NCBI GenBank assembly: GCA_036785325.1
Contig: JAXIVH010000017.1
Span: 8,329,545-8,393,544, forward strand
Direction of reading: 5' to 3'
From: Urophycis tenuis
Taxonomy: Eukaryota > Chordata > Actinopteri > Gadiformes > Phycidae
Length of the DNA stretch: 64,000 bases
Positions within the stretch are counted from its first letter, which is position 1, and every line of letters begins with the position of its first letter. Below, in pieces: positions 45,990-57,676 of this stretch. The notes under the pieces were generated by a model that was not told the origin of the DNA, ran no database searches, and worked only from the letters and a program-made list of their open reading frames with translations. Position numbers and translations under genes: made by a program.

Positions 45990-48900
45990 TGAAACGTTGA
46001 AGGTATGTCTTTAGCTGCTGTGTAGACTTCAGTCAACCTGACGCAGATTTGTCTGTGAGCAACCAAATTGCTCGGGGATGGGCTCATTATAAGCGGGGAA
46101 ATCTACGCTTTCCAACGGCGTATGGCAAGACTATATTCACCAAAGGGCCGTTGAAATACTAAGCTAATTAATTTGTGTTCTGTAAGGAAAGATTGATGTT
46201 AATTGAAACGTTAAAGGTATGTTTTTAGCTGCTGGGTAGACTTCATTCAACCTGACGCAGTTTAGTCTGTGATCAACCAGACTGCTCGCGGATGGGCTCA
46301 TTTTAAGCGGGGAAATCTAAGCTTTCCAACGGCGTATGGCAAGACTATATTGACTCATGGGTCATTGAAATACTAAGCTAATTAATTTGTGTTCTGTAAG
46401 GAAAGATTGATGTTAATTGATACGTTGAAGGTATGTTTTTAGCTGCTGGGTAGACTTCATTCAACCTGACGCAGTTTAGTCTGTGATCAACCAGACTGCT
46501 CGCGGATGGGCTCATTTTAAGCGGGGAAATCTAAGCTTTCCAACGGCGTATGGCAAGACTATATTGACTCATGGGTCATTGAAATACTAAGCTAATTAAT
46601 TTGTGTTCTGTAAGGAAAGATTGATGTTAATTGATACGTTGAAGGTATGTTTTTAGCTGCTGGGTAGACTTCAGTCAACCTGACGCAGTTTAGTCTGTGA
46701 TCAACCAGACTGCTCGCGGATGGGCTCATTTTAAGCGGGGAAATCTAAGCTTTCCAACGGCGTATGGAAAGACTATATTGACTCATGGGTCGTTGAAATA
46801 CTAAGCTAATTAATTTGTGTTCTGTAAGGAAAGATTGATGTTAATTGAAACGTTGAAGGTATGTCTTTAGCTGCTGTGTAGACTTCAGTCAACCTGACGC
46901 AGATTTGTCTGTGAGCAACCAAATTGCTCGGGGATGGGCTCATTATAAGCGGGGAAATCTACGCTTTCCAACGGCGTATGGCAAGACTATATTCACCAAA
47001 GGGCCGTTGAAATACTAAGCTAATTAATTTGTGTTCTGTAAGGAAAGATTGATGTTAATTGAAACGTTAAAGGTATGTTTTTAGCTGCTGGGTAGACTTC
47101 ATTCAACCTGACGCAGTTTAGTCTGTGATCAACCAGACTGCTCGCGGATGGGCTCATTTTAAGCGGGGAAATCTAAGCTTTCCAACGGCGTATGGCAAGA
47201 CTATATTGACTCATGGGTCGTTGAAATACTAAGCTAATTAATTTGTGTTCTGTAAGGAAAGATTGATGTTAATTGAAACGTTGAAGGTATGTTTTTAGCT
47301 GCTGGGTAGACTTCAGTCAACCTGACGCAGTTTAGTCTGTGAGCAACCAAATTGCTCAGGGATGGGCTCATTATAAGCGGGGAAATCTAAGCTTTCCAAC
47401 GGCGTATGGCAAGACTATATTCACCAAAGGGTCGTTGAAATACTAAGCTAATTAATTTGTGTTCTGTAAGGAAAGATTGATGTTAATTGAAACGTTAAAG
47501 GTATGTTTTTAGCTGCTGGGTAGACTTCATTCAACCTGACGCAGTTTAGTCTGTGATCAACCAGACTGCTCGCGGATGGGCTCATTTTAAGCGGGGAAAT
47601 CTAAGCTTTCCAACGGCGTATGGCAAGACTATATTGACTCATGGGTCATTGAAATACTAAGCTAATTAATTTGTGTTCTGTAAGGAAAGATTGATGTTAA
47701 TTGATACGTTGAAGGTATGTTTTTAGCTGCTGGGTAGACTTCAGTCAACCTGACGCAGTTTAGTCTGTGATCAACCAGACTGCTCGCGGATGGGCTCATT
47801 TTAAGCGGGGAAATCTAAGCTTTCCAACGGCGTATGGAAAGACTATATTGACTCATGGGTCGTTGAAATACTAAGCTAATTAATTTGTGTTCTGTAAGGA
47901 AAGATTGATGTTAATTGAAACGTTGAAGGTATGTCTTTAGCTGCTGTGTAGACTTCAGTCAACCTGACGCAGATTTGTCTGTGAGCAACCAAATTGCTCG
48001 GGGATGGGCTCATTATAAGCGGGGAAATCTACGCTTTCCAACGGCGTATGGCAAGACTATATTCACCAAAGGGCCGTTGAAATACTAAGCTAATTAATTT
48101 GTGTTCTGTAAGGAAAGATTGATGTTAATTGAAACGTTAAAGGTATGTTTTTAGCTGCTGGGTAGACTTCATTCAACCTGACGCAGTTTAGTCTGTGATC
48201 AACCAGACTGCTCGCGGATGGGCTCATTTTAAGCGGGGAAATCTAAGCTTTCCAACGGCGTATGGCAAGACTATATTGACTCATGGGTCATTGAAATACT
48301 AAGCTAATTAATTTGTGTTCTGTAAGGAAAGATTGATGTTAATTGATACGTTGAAGGTATGTTTTTAGCTGCTGGGTAGACTTCAGTCAACCTGACGCAG
48401 TTTAGTCTGTGATCAACCAGACTGCTCGCGGATGGGCTCATTTTAAGCGGGGAAATCTAAGCTTTCCAACGGCGTATGGAAAGACTATATTGACTCATGG
48501 GTCGTTGAAATACTAAGCTAATTAATTTGTGTTCTGTAAGGAAAGATTGATGTTAATTGAAACGTTGAAGGTATGTCTTTAGCTGCTGTGTAGACTTCAG
48601 TCAACCTGACGCAGATTTGTCTGTGAGCAACCAAATTGCTCGGGGATGGGCTCATTATAAGCGGGGAAATCTACGCTTTCCAACGGCGTATGGCAAGACT
48701 ATATTCACCAAAGGGCCGTTGAAATACTAAGCTAATTAATTTGTGTTCTGTAAGGAAAGATTGATGTTAATTGAAACGTTAAAGGTATGTTTTTAGCTGC
48801 TGGGTAGACTTCATTCAACCTGACGCAGTTTAGTCTGTGATCAACCAGACTGCTCGCGGATGGGCTCATTTTAAGCGGGGAAATCTAAGCTTTCCAACGG

Positions 48901-50690
48901 CGTATGGCAAGACTATATTGACTCATGGGTCGTTGAAATACTAAGCTAATTAATTTGTGTTCTGTAAGGAAAGATTGATGTTAATTGAAACGTTGAAGGT
49001 ATGTTTTTAGCTGCTGGGTAGACTTCAGTCAACCTGACGCAGTTTAGTCTGTGAGCAACCAAATTGCTCAGGGATGGGCTCATTATAAGCGGGGAAATCT
49101 AAGCTTTCCAACGGCGTATGGCAAGACTATATTCACCAAAGGGTCGTTGAAATACTAAGCTAATTAATTTGTGTTCTGTAAGGAAAGATTGATGTTAATT
49201 GAAACGTTAAAGGTATGTTTTTAGCTGCTGGGTAGACTTCATTCAACCTGACGCAGTTTAGTCTGTGATCAACCAGACTGCTCGCGGATGGGCTCATTTT
49301 AAGCGGGGAAATCTAAGCTTTCCAACGGCGTATGGCAAGACTATATTGACTCATGGGTCATTGAAATACTAAGCTAATTAATTTGTGTTCTGTAAGGAAA
49401 GATTGATGTTAATTGATACGTTGAAGGTATGTTTTTAGCTGCTGGGTAGACTTCAGTCAACCTGACGCAGTTTAGTCTGTGATCAACCAGACTGCTCGCG
49501 GATGGGCTCATTTTAAGCGGGGAAATCTAAGCTTTCCAACGGCGTATGGAAAGACTATATTGACTCATGGGTCGTTGAAATACTAAGCTAATTAATTTGT
49601 GTTCTGTAAGGAAAGATTGATGTTAATTGAAACGTTGAAGGTATGTCTTTAGCTGCTGTGTAGACTTCAGTCAACCTGACGCAGATTTGTCTGTGAGCAA
49701 CCAAATTGCTCGGGGATGGGCTCATTATAAGCGGGGAAATCTACGCTTTCCAACGGCGTATGGCAAGACTATATTCACCAAAGGGCCGTTGAAATACTAA
49801 GCTAATTAATTTGTGTTCTGTAAGGAAAGATTGATGTTAATTGAAACGTTAAAGGTATGTTTTTAGCTGCTGGGTAGACTTCATTCAACCTGACGCAGTT
49901 TAGTCTGTGATCAACCAGACTGCTCGCGGATGGGCTCATTTTAAGCGGGGAAATCTAAGCTTTCCAACGGCGTATGGCAAGACTATATTGACTCATGGGT
50001 CGTTGAAATACTAAGCTAATTAATTTGTGTTCTGTAAGGAAAGATTGATGTTAATTGAAACGTTGAAGGTATGTTTTTAGCTGCTGGGTAGACTTCAGTC
50101 AACCTGACGCAGTTTAGTCTGTGAGCAACCAAATTGCTCAGGGATGGGCTCATTATAAGCGGGGAAATCTAAGCTTTCCAACGGCGTATGGCAAGACTAT
50201 ATTCACCAAAGGGTCGTTGAAATACTAAGCTAATTAATTTGTGTTCTGTAAGGAAAGATTGATGTTAATTGAAACGTTAAAGGTATGTTTTTAGCTGCTG
50301 GGTAGACTTCATTCAACCTGACGCAGTTTAGTCTGTGATCAACCAGACTGCTCGCGGATGGGCTCATTTTAAGCGGGGAAATCTAAGCTTTCCAACGGCG
50401 TATGGCAAGACTATATTGACTCATGGGTCATTGAAATACTAAGCTAATTAATTTGTGTTCTGTAAGGAAAGATTGATGTTAATTGATACGTTGAAGGTAT
50501 GTTTTTAGCTGCTGGGTAGACTTCAGTCAACCTGACGCAGTTTAGTCTGTGATCAACCAGACTGCTCGCGGATGGGCTCATTTTAAGCGGGGAAATCTAA
50601 GCTTTCCAACGGCGTATGGAAAGACTATATTGACTCATGGGTCGTTGAAATACTAAGCTAATTAATTTGTGTTCTGTAAGGAAAGATTGA
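45990..50690 (+). repeat. Higher-order repeats of 3-5 monomers in block 9
   Basis: The marker ATCTACGCTTTCC recurs near 46105, 46961, 48031, 48673 and 49743, at intervals of 856, 1070, 642 and 1070 bp (4, 5, 3 and 5 monomers). A second marker, TTGATACGTTG, recurs near 46631, 47701, 48343, 49413 and 50483 at 1070, 642, 1070 and 1070. The repeats vary in length by whole monomers. Confidence 0.85.
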
Positions 50691-52700
50691 TGTTAATTGA
50701 AACGTTGAAGGTATGTTTTTAGCTGCTGGGTAGACTTCAGTCAACCTGACACAGTTTTGTCTCTGAGCAACCAAATTGCTTGGGGATGGGCTCATTTTAA
50801 GCGGGGAAATCTAAGCTTTCCAACGGCGTATGGCAAGACTATATTGACTCATGGGTCGTTGAAATACTAAGATAATTAATTTGTGTTCTGTAAGGAAAGA
50901 TTGATGTTAATTGAAACGTTGAAGGTATGTTTTTAGCTGCTGGGTAGACTTCACTCAACCTGACACAGTTTTGTCTGTGATCAACCAGACTGCTGGCGGA
51001 TGGGCTAATTTTAAGCAGGGAAATCTAAGCTTTTCAACGGCGTATGGTAAGACTATATTCACCAAAGGGCCGTTGAAATACTAAGCTAATTAATTTGTGT
51101 TCTGTAAGGAAAGATTGATGTTAATTGAAACGTTAAAGGTATGTTTTTGGCTGCTGGGTAGACTTCATTCAACCTGACGCAGTTTAGTCTGTGATCAACC
51201 AGACTGCTCGCGGATGGGCTCATTTTAAGCGGGGAAATCTAAGCTTTCCAACGGCGTATGGCAAGACTATATTGACTCATGGGTCGTTGAAATACTAAGC
51301 TAATTAATTTGTGTTCTGTAAGGAAAGATTGATGTTAATTGAAACGTTGAAGGTATGTTTTTAGCTGCTGGGTAGACTTCAGTCAACCTGACACAGTTTA
51401 GTCTGTGAGCAACCAAATTGCTCACGGATGGGCTCATTATAAGCGGGGAAATCTAAGCTTTCCAACGGCGTATGGCAAGACTATATTCACCAAAGGGTCG
51501 TTGAAATACTTAGCTAATTAATTTGTGTTCTGTAAGGAAAGATTGATGTTAATTGAAACGTTGAAGGTATGTTTTTAGCTGCTGGGTAGACTTCAGTCAA
51601 CCTGACGCAGTTTAGTCTGTGATCAACCAGACTGCTCGCGGATGGGCTCATTTTAAGCGGGGAAATCTAAGCTTTCCAACGGCGTATGGCAAGACTATAT
51701 TAACTCATGGGTCGTTGAAATACTAAGCTAATTAATTTGTGTTCTGTAAGGAAAGATTGATGTTAATTGAAACGTTGAAGGTATGTTTTTAGCTGCTGGG
51801 TAGACTTCAGTCAACCTGACGCAGTTTAGTCTGTGATCAACCAGACTGCTCGCGGATGGGCTCATTTTAAGCGGGGAAATCTAAGCTTTCCAACGGCGTA
51901 TGGCAAGACTATATTGACTCATGGGTCGTTTAAATACTAAGCTAATTAATTTGTGTTCTGTAAGGAAAGATTGATGTTAATTGAAACGTTGAAGGTATGT
52001 CTTTAGCTGCTGTGTAGACTTCAGTCAACCTGACGCAGTTTTGTCTGTGAGCAAGCAGACTGCTCGCGGATGGGCTCATTTTAAGCGGGGAAATCTAAGC
52101 TTTCCAACGGCGTATGGCAAGACTATATTGACTCATTGGTCGTTGAAATACTAAGCTAATTAATTTGTGATCTGTAAGGAAAGATTGATGTTAATTGAAA
52201 CGTTGAAGGTATGTTTTTAGCTGCTGGGTAGACTTCAGTCAACCTGACACAGTTTTGTCTCTGAGCAACCAAATTGCTTGGGGATGGGCTCATTATAAGC
52301 GGGGAAATCTAAGCTTTTCAACGGCGTATGGCAAGACTATATTCACCAAAGGGTCTTTGAAATACTAAGCTAATTAATTTGTGTTCTGTAAGGAAAGATT
52401 GATGTTAATTGAAACGTTAAAGGTATGTTTTTAGCTGCTGGGTAGACTTCATTCAACCTGACGCAGTTTAGTCTCTGATCAACCAGACTGCTCGCGGATG
52501 GGCTCATTTTAAGCGGGGAAATCTAAGCTTTCCAACGGCGTATGGCACGACTATATTGACTCATGGGTCATTGAAATACTAAGCTAATTAATTTGTGTTC
52601 TGTAAGGAAAGATTGATGTTAATTGAAACGTTGAAGGTATGTTTTTAGCTGCTGGGTAGACTTCAGTCAACCTGACGCAGTTTAGTCTGTGATCAACCAG
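50660..52700 (+). repeat. 2-kb segment duplicated at about 58071-60111
   Basis: Markers CTCTGAGCAACC at 50761 and 52259 reappear at 58172 and 59670, both at an offset of 7411 bp. Between them GATAATTAATTT, GCTGGCGGATGG, TTTTTGGCTGC, TACTTAGC and GTCGTTTAAA recur in the same order. One base differs here: GGGCTAATTTT at 51006 against GGGCTCATTTT at 58417. The segment's first three monomers also match about 45310-45990 at an offset of 5350 bp (25 monomers). Confidence 0.8.
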
Positions 52701-53218
52701 ACTGCTCGCGGATGGGCTCATTTTAAGCGGGGAAATCTAAGCTTTCCAACGGCGTATGGCAAGAGTATATTGACTCATGGGTCGTTGAAATACTAAGCTA
52801 ATTAATTTGTGTTCTGTAAGGAAAGATTGATGTTAATTGAAACGTTGAAGGTATGTTTTTAGCTGCTGGGTAGACTTCAGTCAACCTGACGCAGTTTAGT
52901 CTGTGATCAACCAGACTGCTCGAGGATGGGCTCATTTTAAGCGGGGAAATCTAAGCTTTCCAACGGCGTATGGCATGACTATATTTGCCCATGGGTCGTC
53001 GAAATAATAAGCTGATTCATGTGTGTTCTGTTGGCTGTGGAAAGAAAATAGCACACAAGTCATACCAACTCACCTTTATTTTTCAGTGATAAACATTAAT
53101 AAATAAACAGTATGGACATTGTATAAACAGTTGTATAAAAAGTGTAAACGGTATGAACAGTGTTCTTATAAAAGATATCAATATCAATACTGATCACGTG
53201 TGTATTTTATATTTCCAG

Positions 53219-53722
53219 GTTATTTGTTGATGAGCCAGAGCCTGTGACTCCCACCAACCGGCCCGTTCAGCCCACTGCGTTGTCGTCCTCCACCCGGCCG
53301 AAGCCTCCTGCGCCCACCCGCCTCCAGCCGAGGCCTCCTGCTGCGTCAGCCTGTGGCCCGCCCGCCCCCTGTGTCGGCAGCACCCATACCGCTGGTCCTC
53401 CCCGCACAGCCACAGGCCCCCTCCGTCCTGCTTCGTGGGCCATCCTGCAGCTGTCTCTGCAGTCATCGTGTGTCAAAACCATTCAAACTTGTATATGGTA
53501 ACATTTCAAAATGACACCAGCATAAATGAGGACCTTGCAATAGGTTGTGTGTTACATGACCCCCCTGGCATACAGCTGTATGTCTCTGTGAAGGTGGTTG
53601 TGAAGAACTGCATCCGGCTGAACAAGTACAAGTGCCGGTGAGGCAGCAACTCTCTCGAGGGGTTGCACGCCCACCTGGTTAACGCCATCCCTTCACAGCG
53701 ATGTGGGATCATGCCGTTCCAA
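53219..53722 (+). pseudogene. Exon-like fragment, cassette 9 (TGA haplotype)
   Basis: Ninth copy (cassette 53032-54038). I saw no difference from cassette 4 within the exon. TGA is at 53639-53641. The left flank has ACCAACTCACC in place of ACCAAGTCACC. Confidence 0.6.
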
Positions 53723-53732
53723 GTAAGTGATT

Positions 53733-53735
<3 letters not shown>

Positions 53736-53784
<49 letters not shown>

Positions 53785-53855
53785 TATATACACACACACA
53801 CACGCATATATACACACACACACACGCATAGATACACACACATATATATATATAC
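53736..53855 (+). repeat. CA/TA alternating tract, cassette 9
   Basis: 120 bp with three CGCATA modules, the last reading CGCATAGATACAC, a variant shared with cassettes 10 and 11. The CGCG core is reduced to single CG steps. The linker is 53856-54038. Confidence 0.95.
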
Positions 53856-54038
53856 TTAAACATAGCTGACCCTTTTTTTCCCCCTTCTCGGGGATTATGC
53901 TCCCAGTTTTGATCTCGGACGTCTGGTCACTTATAGCATATAATAATATTCTATTACTGTTAAGCCAACTATGAATAATAAAACAGGCCAAAACATGTGT
54001 CCTTTATCATAGCTACACATATTACAAAAAAAACGCGT

Positions 54039-54664
54039 GAATTGAAAAGTTGAAGGTATGTTTTTAGCTGCTGGGTAGACTTCAGTCAACCTGACGCAGT
54101 TTTGTCTGTGAGCAACCAAATTGCTCGGGGATGGGCTCATTTTAAGCGGGGAAATCTAAGGTTCCCAACGGCGTATGGCAAGATTATATTGAGTCATGGG
54201 TCGTTGAAATACTAAGCTAATTAATTTCTGTTCTTTATTGAAAGATTGATCTTAATTGAAACGTTGAAGGTATGTTTTTAGCTGCTGGGTAGACTTCATT
54301 CAACCTGACGCAGTTTAGTCTGTGATCAACCAGACTGCTCGCGGATGGGCTCATTTTAAGCGGGGAAATCTAAGCTTTCCAACGGCGTATGGCAAGAGTA
54401 TATTGACTCATGGGTCGTTGAAATACTAAGCTAATTAATTTGTGTTCTGTAAGGAAAGATTGATGTTAATTGAAACGTTGAAGGTATGTTTTTAGCTGCT
54501 GGGTAGACTTCAGTCAACCTGACGCAGTTTAGTCTGTGATCAACCAGACTGCTCGAGGATGGGCTCATTTTAAGCGGGGAAATCTAAGCTTTCCAACGGC
54601 GTATGGCATGACTATATTTGCCCATGGGTCGTCGAAATAATAAGCTGATTCATGTGTGTTCTGT
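54039..54664 (+). repeat. 214-bp satellite, block 10 (3 monomers)
   Basis: 626 bp, exactly 3 x 214 - 16, with the same hybrid terminal monomer as blocks 9 and 11. Confidence 0.95.
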
Positions 54665-54851
54665 TGGCTGTGGAAAGAAAATAGCACACAAGTCATACCA
54701 AGTCACCTTTATTTTTCAGTGATAAACATTAATAAATAAACAGTATGGACATTGTATAAACAGTTGTATAAAAAGTGTAAACGGTATGAACAGTGTTCTT
54801 ATAAAAGATATCAATATCAATACTGATCACGTGTGTATTTTATATTTCCAG

Positions 54852-55355
54852 GTTATTTGTTGATGAGCCAGAGCCTGTGACTCCCACCAACCGGCCCGTT
54901 CAGCCCACTGCGTTGTCGTCCTCCACCCGGCCGAAGCCTCCTGCGCCCACCCGCCTCCAGCCGAGGCCTCCTGCTGCGTCAGCCTGTGGCCCGCCCGCCC
55001 CCTGTGTCGGCAGCACCCATACCGCTGGTCCTCCCCGCACAGCCACAGGCCCCCTCCGTCCTGCTTCGTGGGCCATCCTGCAGCTGTCTCTGCAGTCATC
55101 GTGTGTCAAAACCATTCAAACTTGTATATGGTAACATTTCAAAATGACACCAGCATAAATGAGGACCTTGCAATAGGTTGTGTGTTACATGACCCCCCTG
55201 GCATACAGCTGTATGTCTCTGTGAAGGTGGTTGTGAAGAACTGCATCCGGCTGAACAAGTACAAGTGCCGGTGAGGCAGCAACTCTCTCGAGGGGTTGCA
55301 CGCCCACCTGGTTAACGCCATCCCTTCACAGCGATGTGGGATCATGCCGTTCCAA
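54852..55355 (+). pseudogene. Exon-like fragment, cassette 10 (TGA haplotype)
   Basis: Tenth copy (cassette 54665-55647). The exon shows no difference from cassettes 4 and 9. TGA is at 55272-55274. The linker shares TACACATATTAC with cassette 9 only. Confidence 0.6.
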
Positions 55356-55365
55356 GTAAGTGATT

Positions 55366-55368
<3 letters not shown>

Positions 55369-55415
<47 letters not shown>

Positions 55416-55464
55416 TATATACACACACACACACGCATAGATACACACACATATATATATATAC
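55369..55464 (+). repeat. CA/TA alternating tract, cassette 10
   Basis: 96 bp. It has one CGCATATATA module fewer than cassette 9 and ends with the shared CGCATAGATACAC module. The linker is 55465-55647. Confidence 0.95.
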
Positions 55465-55647
55465 TTAAACATAGCTGACCCTTTTTTTCCCCCTTCTCGG
55501 GGATTATGCTCCCAGTTTTGATCTCGGACGTCTGGTCACTTATAGCATATAATAATATTCTATTACTGTTAAGCCAACTATGAATAATAAAACAGGCCAA
55601 AACATGTGTCCTTTATCATAGCTACACATATTACAAAAAAAACGCGT

Positions 55648-56701
55648 GAATTGAAAAGTTGAAGGTATGTTTTTAGCTGCTGGGTAGACTTCAGTCAACC
55701 TGACGCAGTTTTGTCTGTGAGCAACCAAATTGCTCGGGGATGGGCTCATTTTAAGCGGGGAAATCTAAGGTTCCCAACGGCGTATGGCAAGATTATATTG
55801 AGTCATGGGTCGTTGAAATACTAAGCTAATTAATTTCTGTTCTTTATTGAAAGATTGATCTTAATTGAAACGTTGAAGGTATGTTTTTAGCTGCTGGGTA
55901 GACTTCATTCAACCTGACGCAGTTTAGTCTGTGATCAACCAGACTGCTCGCGGATGGGCTCATTTTAAGCGGGGAAATCTAAGCTTTCCAACGGCGTATG
56001 GAAAGACTATATTGACTCATGGGTCGTTGAAATACTAAGCTAATTAATTTGTGTTCTGTAAGGAAAGATTGATGTTAATTGAAACGTTGAAGGTATGTTT
56101 TTAGCTGCTGGGTAGACTTCAGTCAACCTGACGCAGTTTAGTCTGTGAGCAACCAAATTGCTCAGGGATGGGCTCATTATAAGCGGGGAAATCTAAGCTT
56201 TCCAACGGCGTATTGCAAGACTATATTCACCAAAGGGTCGTTGAAATACTAAGCTAATTAATTTGTGTTCTGTAAGGAAAGATTGATGTTAATTGAAACG
56301 TTAAAGGTATGTTTTTAGCTGCTGGGTAGACTTCATTCAACCTGACGCAGTTTAGTCTGTGATCAACCAGACTGCTCGCGGATGGGCTCATTTTAAGCGG
56401 GGAAATCTAAGCTTTCCAACGGCGTATGGCAAGAGTATATTGACTCATGGGTCGTTGAAATACTAAGCTAATTAATTTGTGTTCTGTAAGGAAAGATTGA
56501 TGTTAATTGAAACGTTGAAGGTATGTTTTTAGCTGCTGGGTAGACTTCAGTCAACCTGACGCAGTTTAGTCTGTGATCAACCAGACTGCTCGAGGATGGG
56601 CTCATTTTAAGCGGGGAAATCTAAGCTTTCCAACGGCGTATGGCATGACTATATTTGCCCATGGGTCGTCGAAATAATAAGCTGATTCATGTGTGTTCTG
56701 T
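55648..56701 (+). repeat. 214-bp satellite, block 11 (5 monomers)
   Basis: 1054 bp, exactly 5 x 214 - 16. Private GGCGTATTGCAAG occurs near 56210. The terminal monomer is of the hybrid form. Confidence 0.95.
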
Positions 56702-56888
56702 TGGCTGTGGAAAGAAAATAGCACACAAGTCATACCAAGTCACCTTTATTTTTCAGTGATAAACATTAATAAATAAACAGTATGGACATTGTATAAACAG
56801 TTGTATAAAAAGTGTAAACGGTATGAACAGTGTTCTTATAAAAGATATCAATATCAATACTGATCACGTGTGTATTTTATATTTCCAG

Positions 56889-57392
56889 GTTATTTGTTGA
56901 TGAGCCAGAGCCTGTGACTCCCACCAACCGGCCCGTTCAGCCCACTGCGTTGTCGTCCTCCACCCGGCCGAAGCCTCCTGCGCCCACCCGCCTCCAGCCG
57001 AGGCCTCCTGCTGCGTCAGCCTGTGGCCCGCCCGCCCCCTGTGTCGGCAGCACCCATACCGCTGGTCCTCCCCGCACAGCCACAGGCCCCCTCCGTCCTG
57101 CTTCGTGGGCCATCCTGCAGCTGTCTCTGCAGTCATCGTGTGTCAAAACCATTCAAACTTGTATATGGTAACATTTCAAAATGACACCAGCATAAATGAG
57201 GACCTTGCAATAGGTTGTGTGTTACATGACCCCCCTGGCATACAGCTGTATGTCTCTGTGAAGGTGGTTGTGAAGAACTGCATCCGGCTGAACAAGTACA
57301 AGTGCCGGTGAGGCAGCAACTCTCTCGAGGGGTTGCACGCCCACCTGGTTAACGCCATCCCTTCACAGCGATGTGGGATCATGCCGTTCCAA
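56889..57392 (+). pseudogene. Exon-like fragment, cassette 11 (TGA haplotype)
   Basis: Eleventh copy (cassette 56702-57676). No exon difference seen from cassettes 4, 9 and 10. TGA is at 57309-57311. The lack of exon differences among cassettes 9-11 points to very recent spread or ongoing homogenisation. Confidence 0.6.
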
Positions 57393-57402
57393 GTAAGTGA
57401 TT

Positions 57403-57405
<3 letters not shown>

Positions 57406-57444
<39 letters not shown>

Positions 57445-57493
57445 TATATACACACACACACACGCATAGATACACACACATATATATATATAC
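57406..57493 (+). repeat. CA/TA alternating tract, cassette 11
   Basis: 88 bp with the CGCATAGATACAC module of cassettes 9 and 10. The linker 57494-57676 has TACACGTATTAC, unlike those two. Confidence 0.95.
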
Positions 57494-57676
57494 TTAAACA
57501 TAGCTGACCCTTTTTTTCCCCCTTCTCGGGGATTATGCTCCCAGTTTTGATCTCGGACGTCTGGTCACTTATAGCATATAATAATATTCTATTACTGTTA
57601 AGCCAACTATGAATAATAAAACAGGCCAAAACATGTGTCCTTTATCATAGCTACACGTATTACAAAAAAAACGCGT

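Larger units (their letters stand above)
44916..53031 (+). repeat. 214-bp satellite, block 9 (38 monomers)
   Basis: 8116 bp, exactly 38 x 214 - 16, the longest block. The middle is organised into 3- to 5-monomer higher-order repeats (separate entry). Its last monomer is a hybrid: CTCGAGGATGGG and GGCGTATGG on the left, CATGACTATATTTGCCC on the right. Blocks 10 and 11 share this form. Confidence 0.95.
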
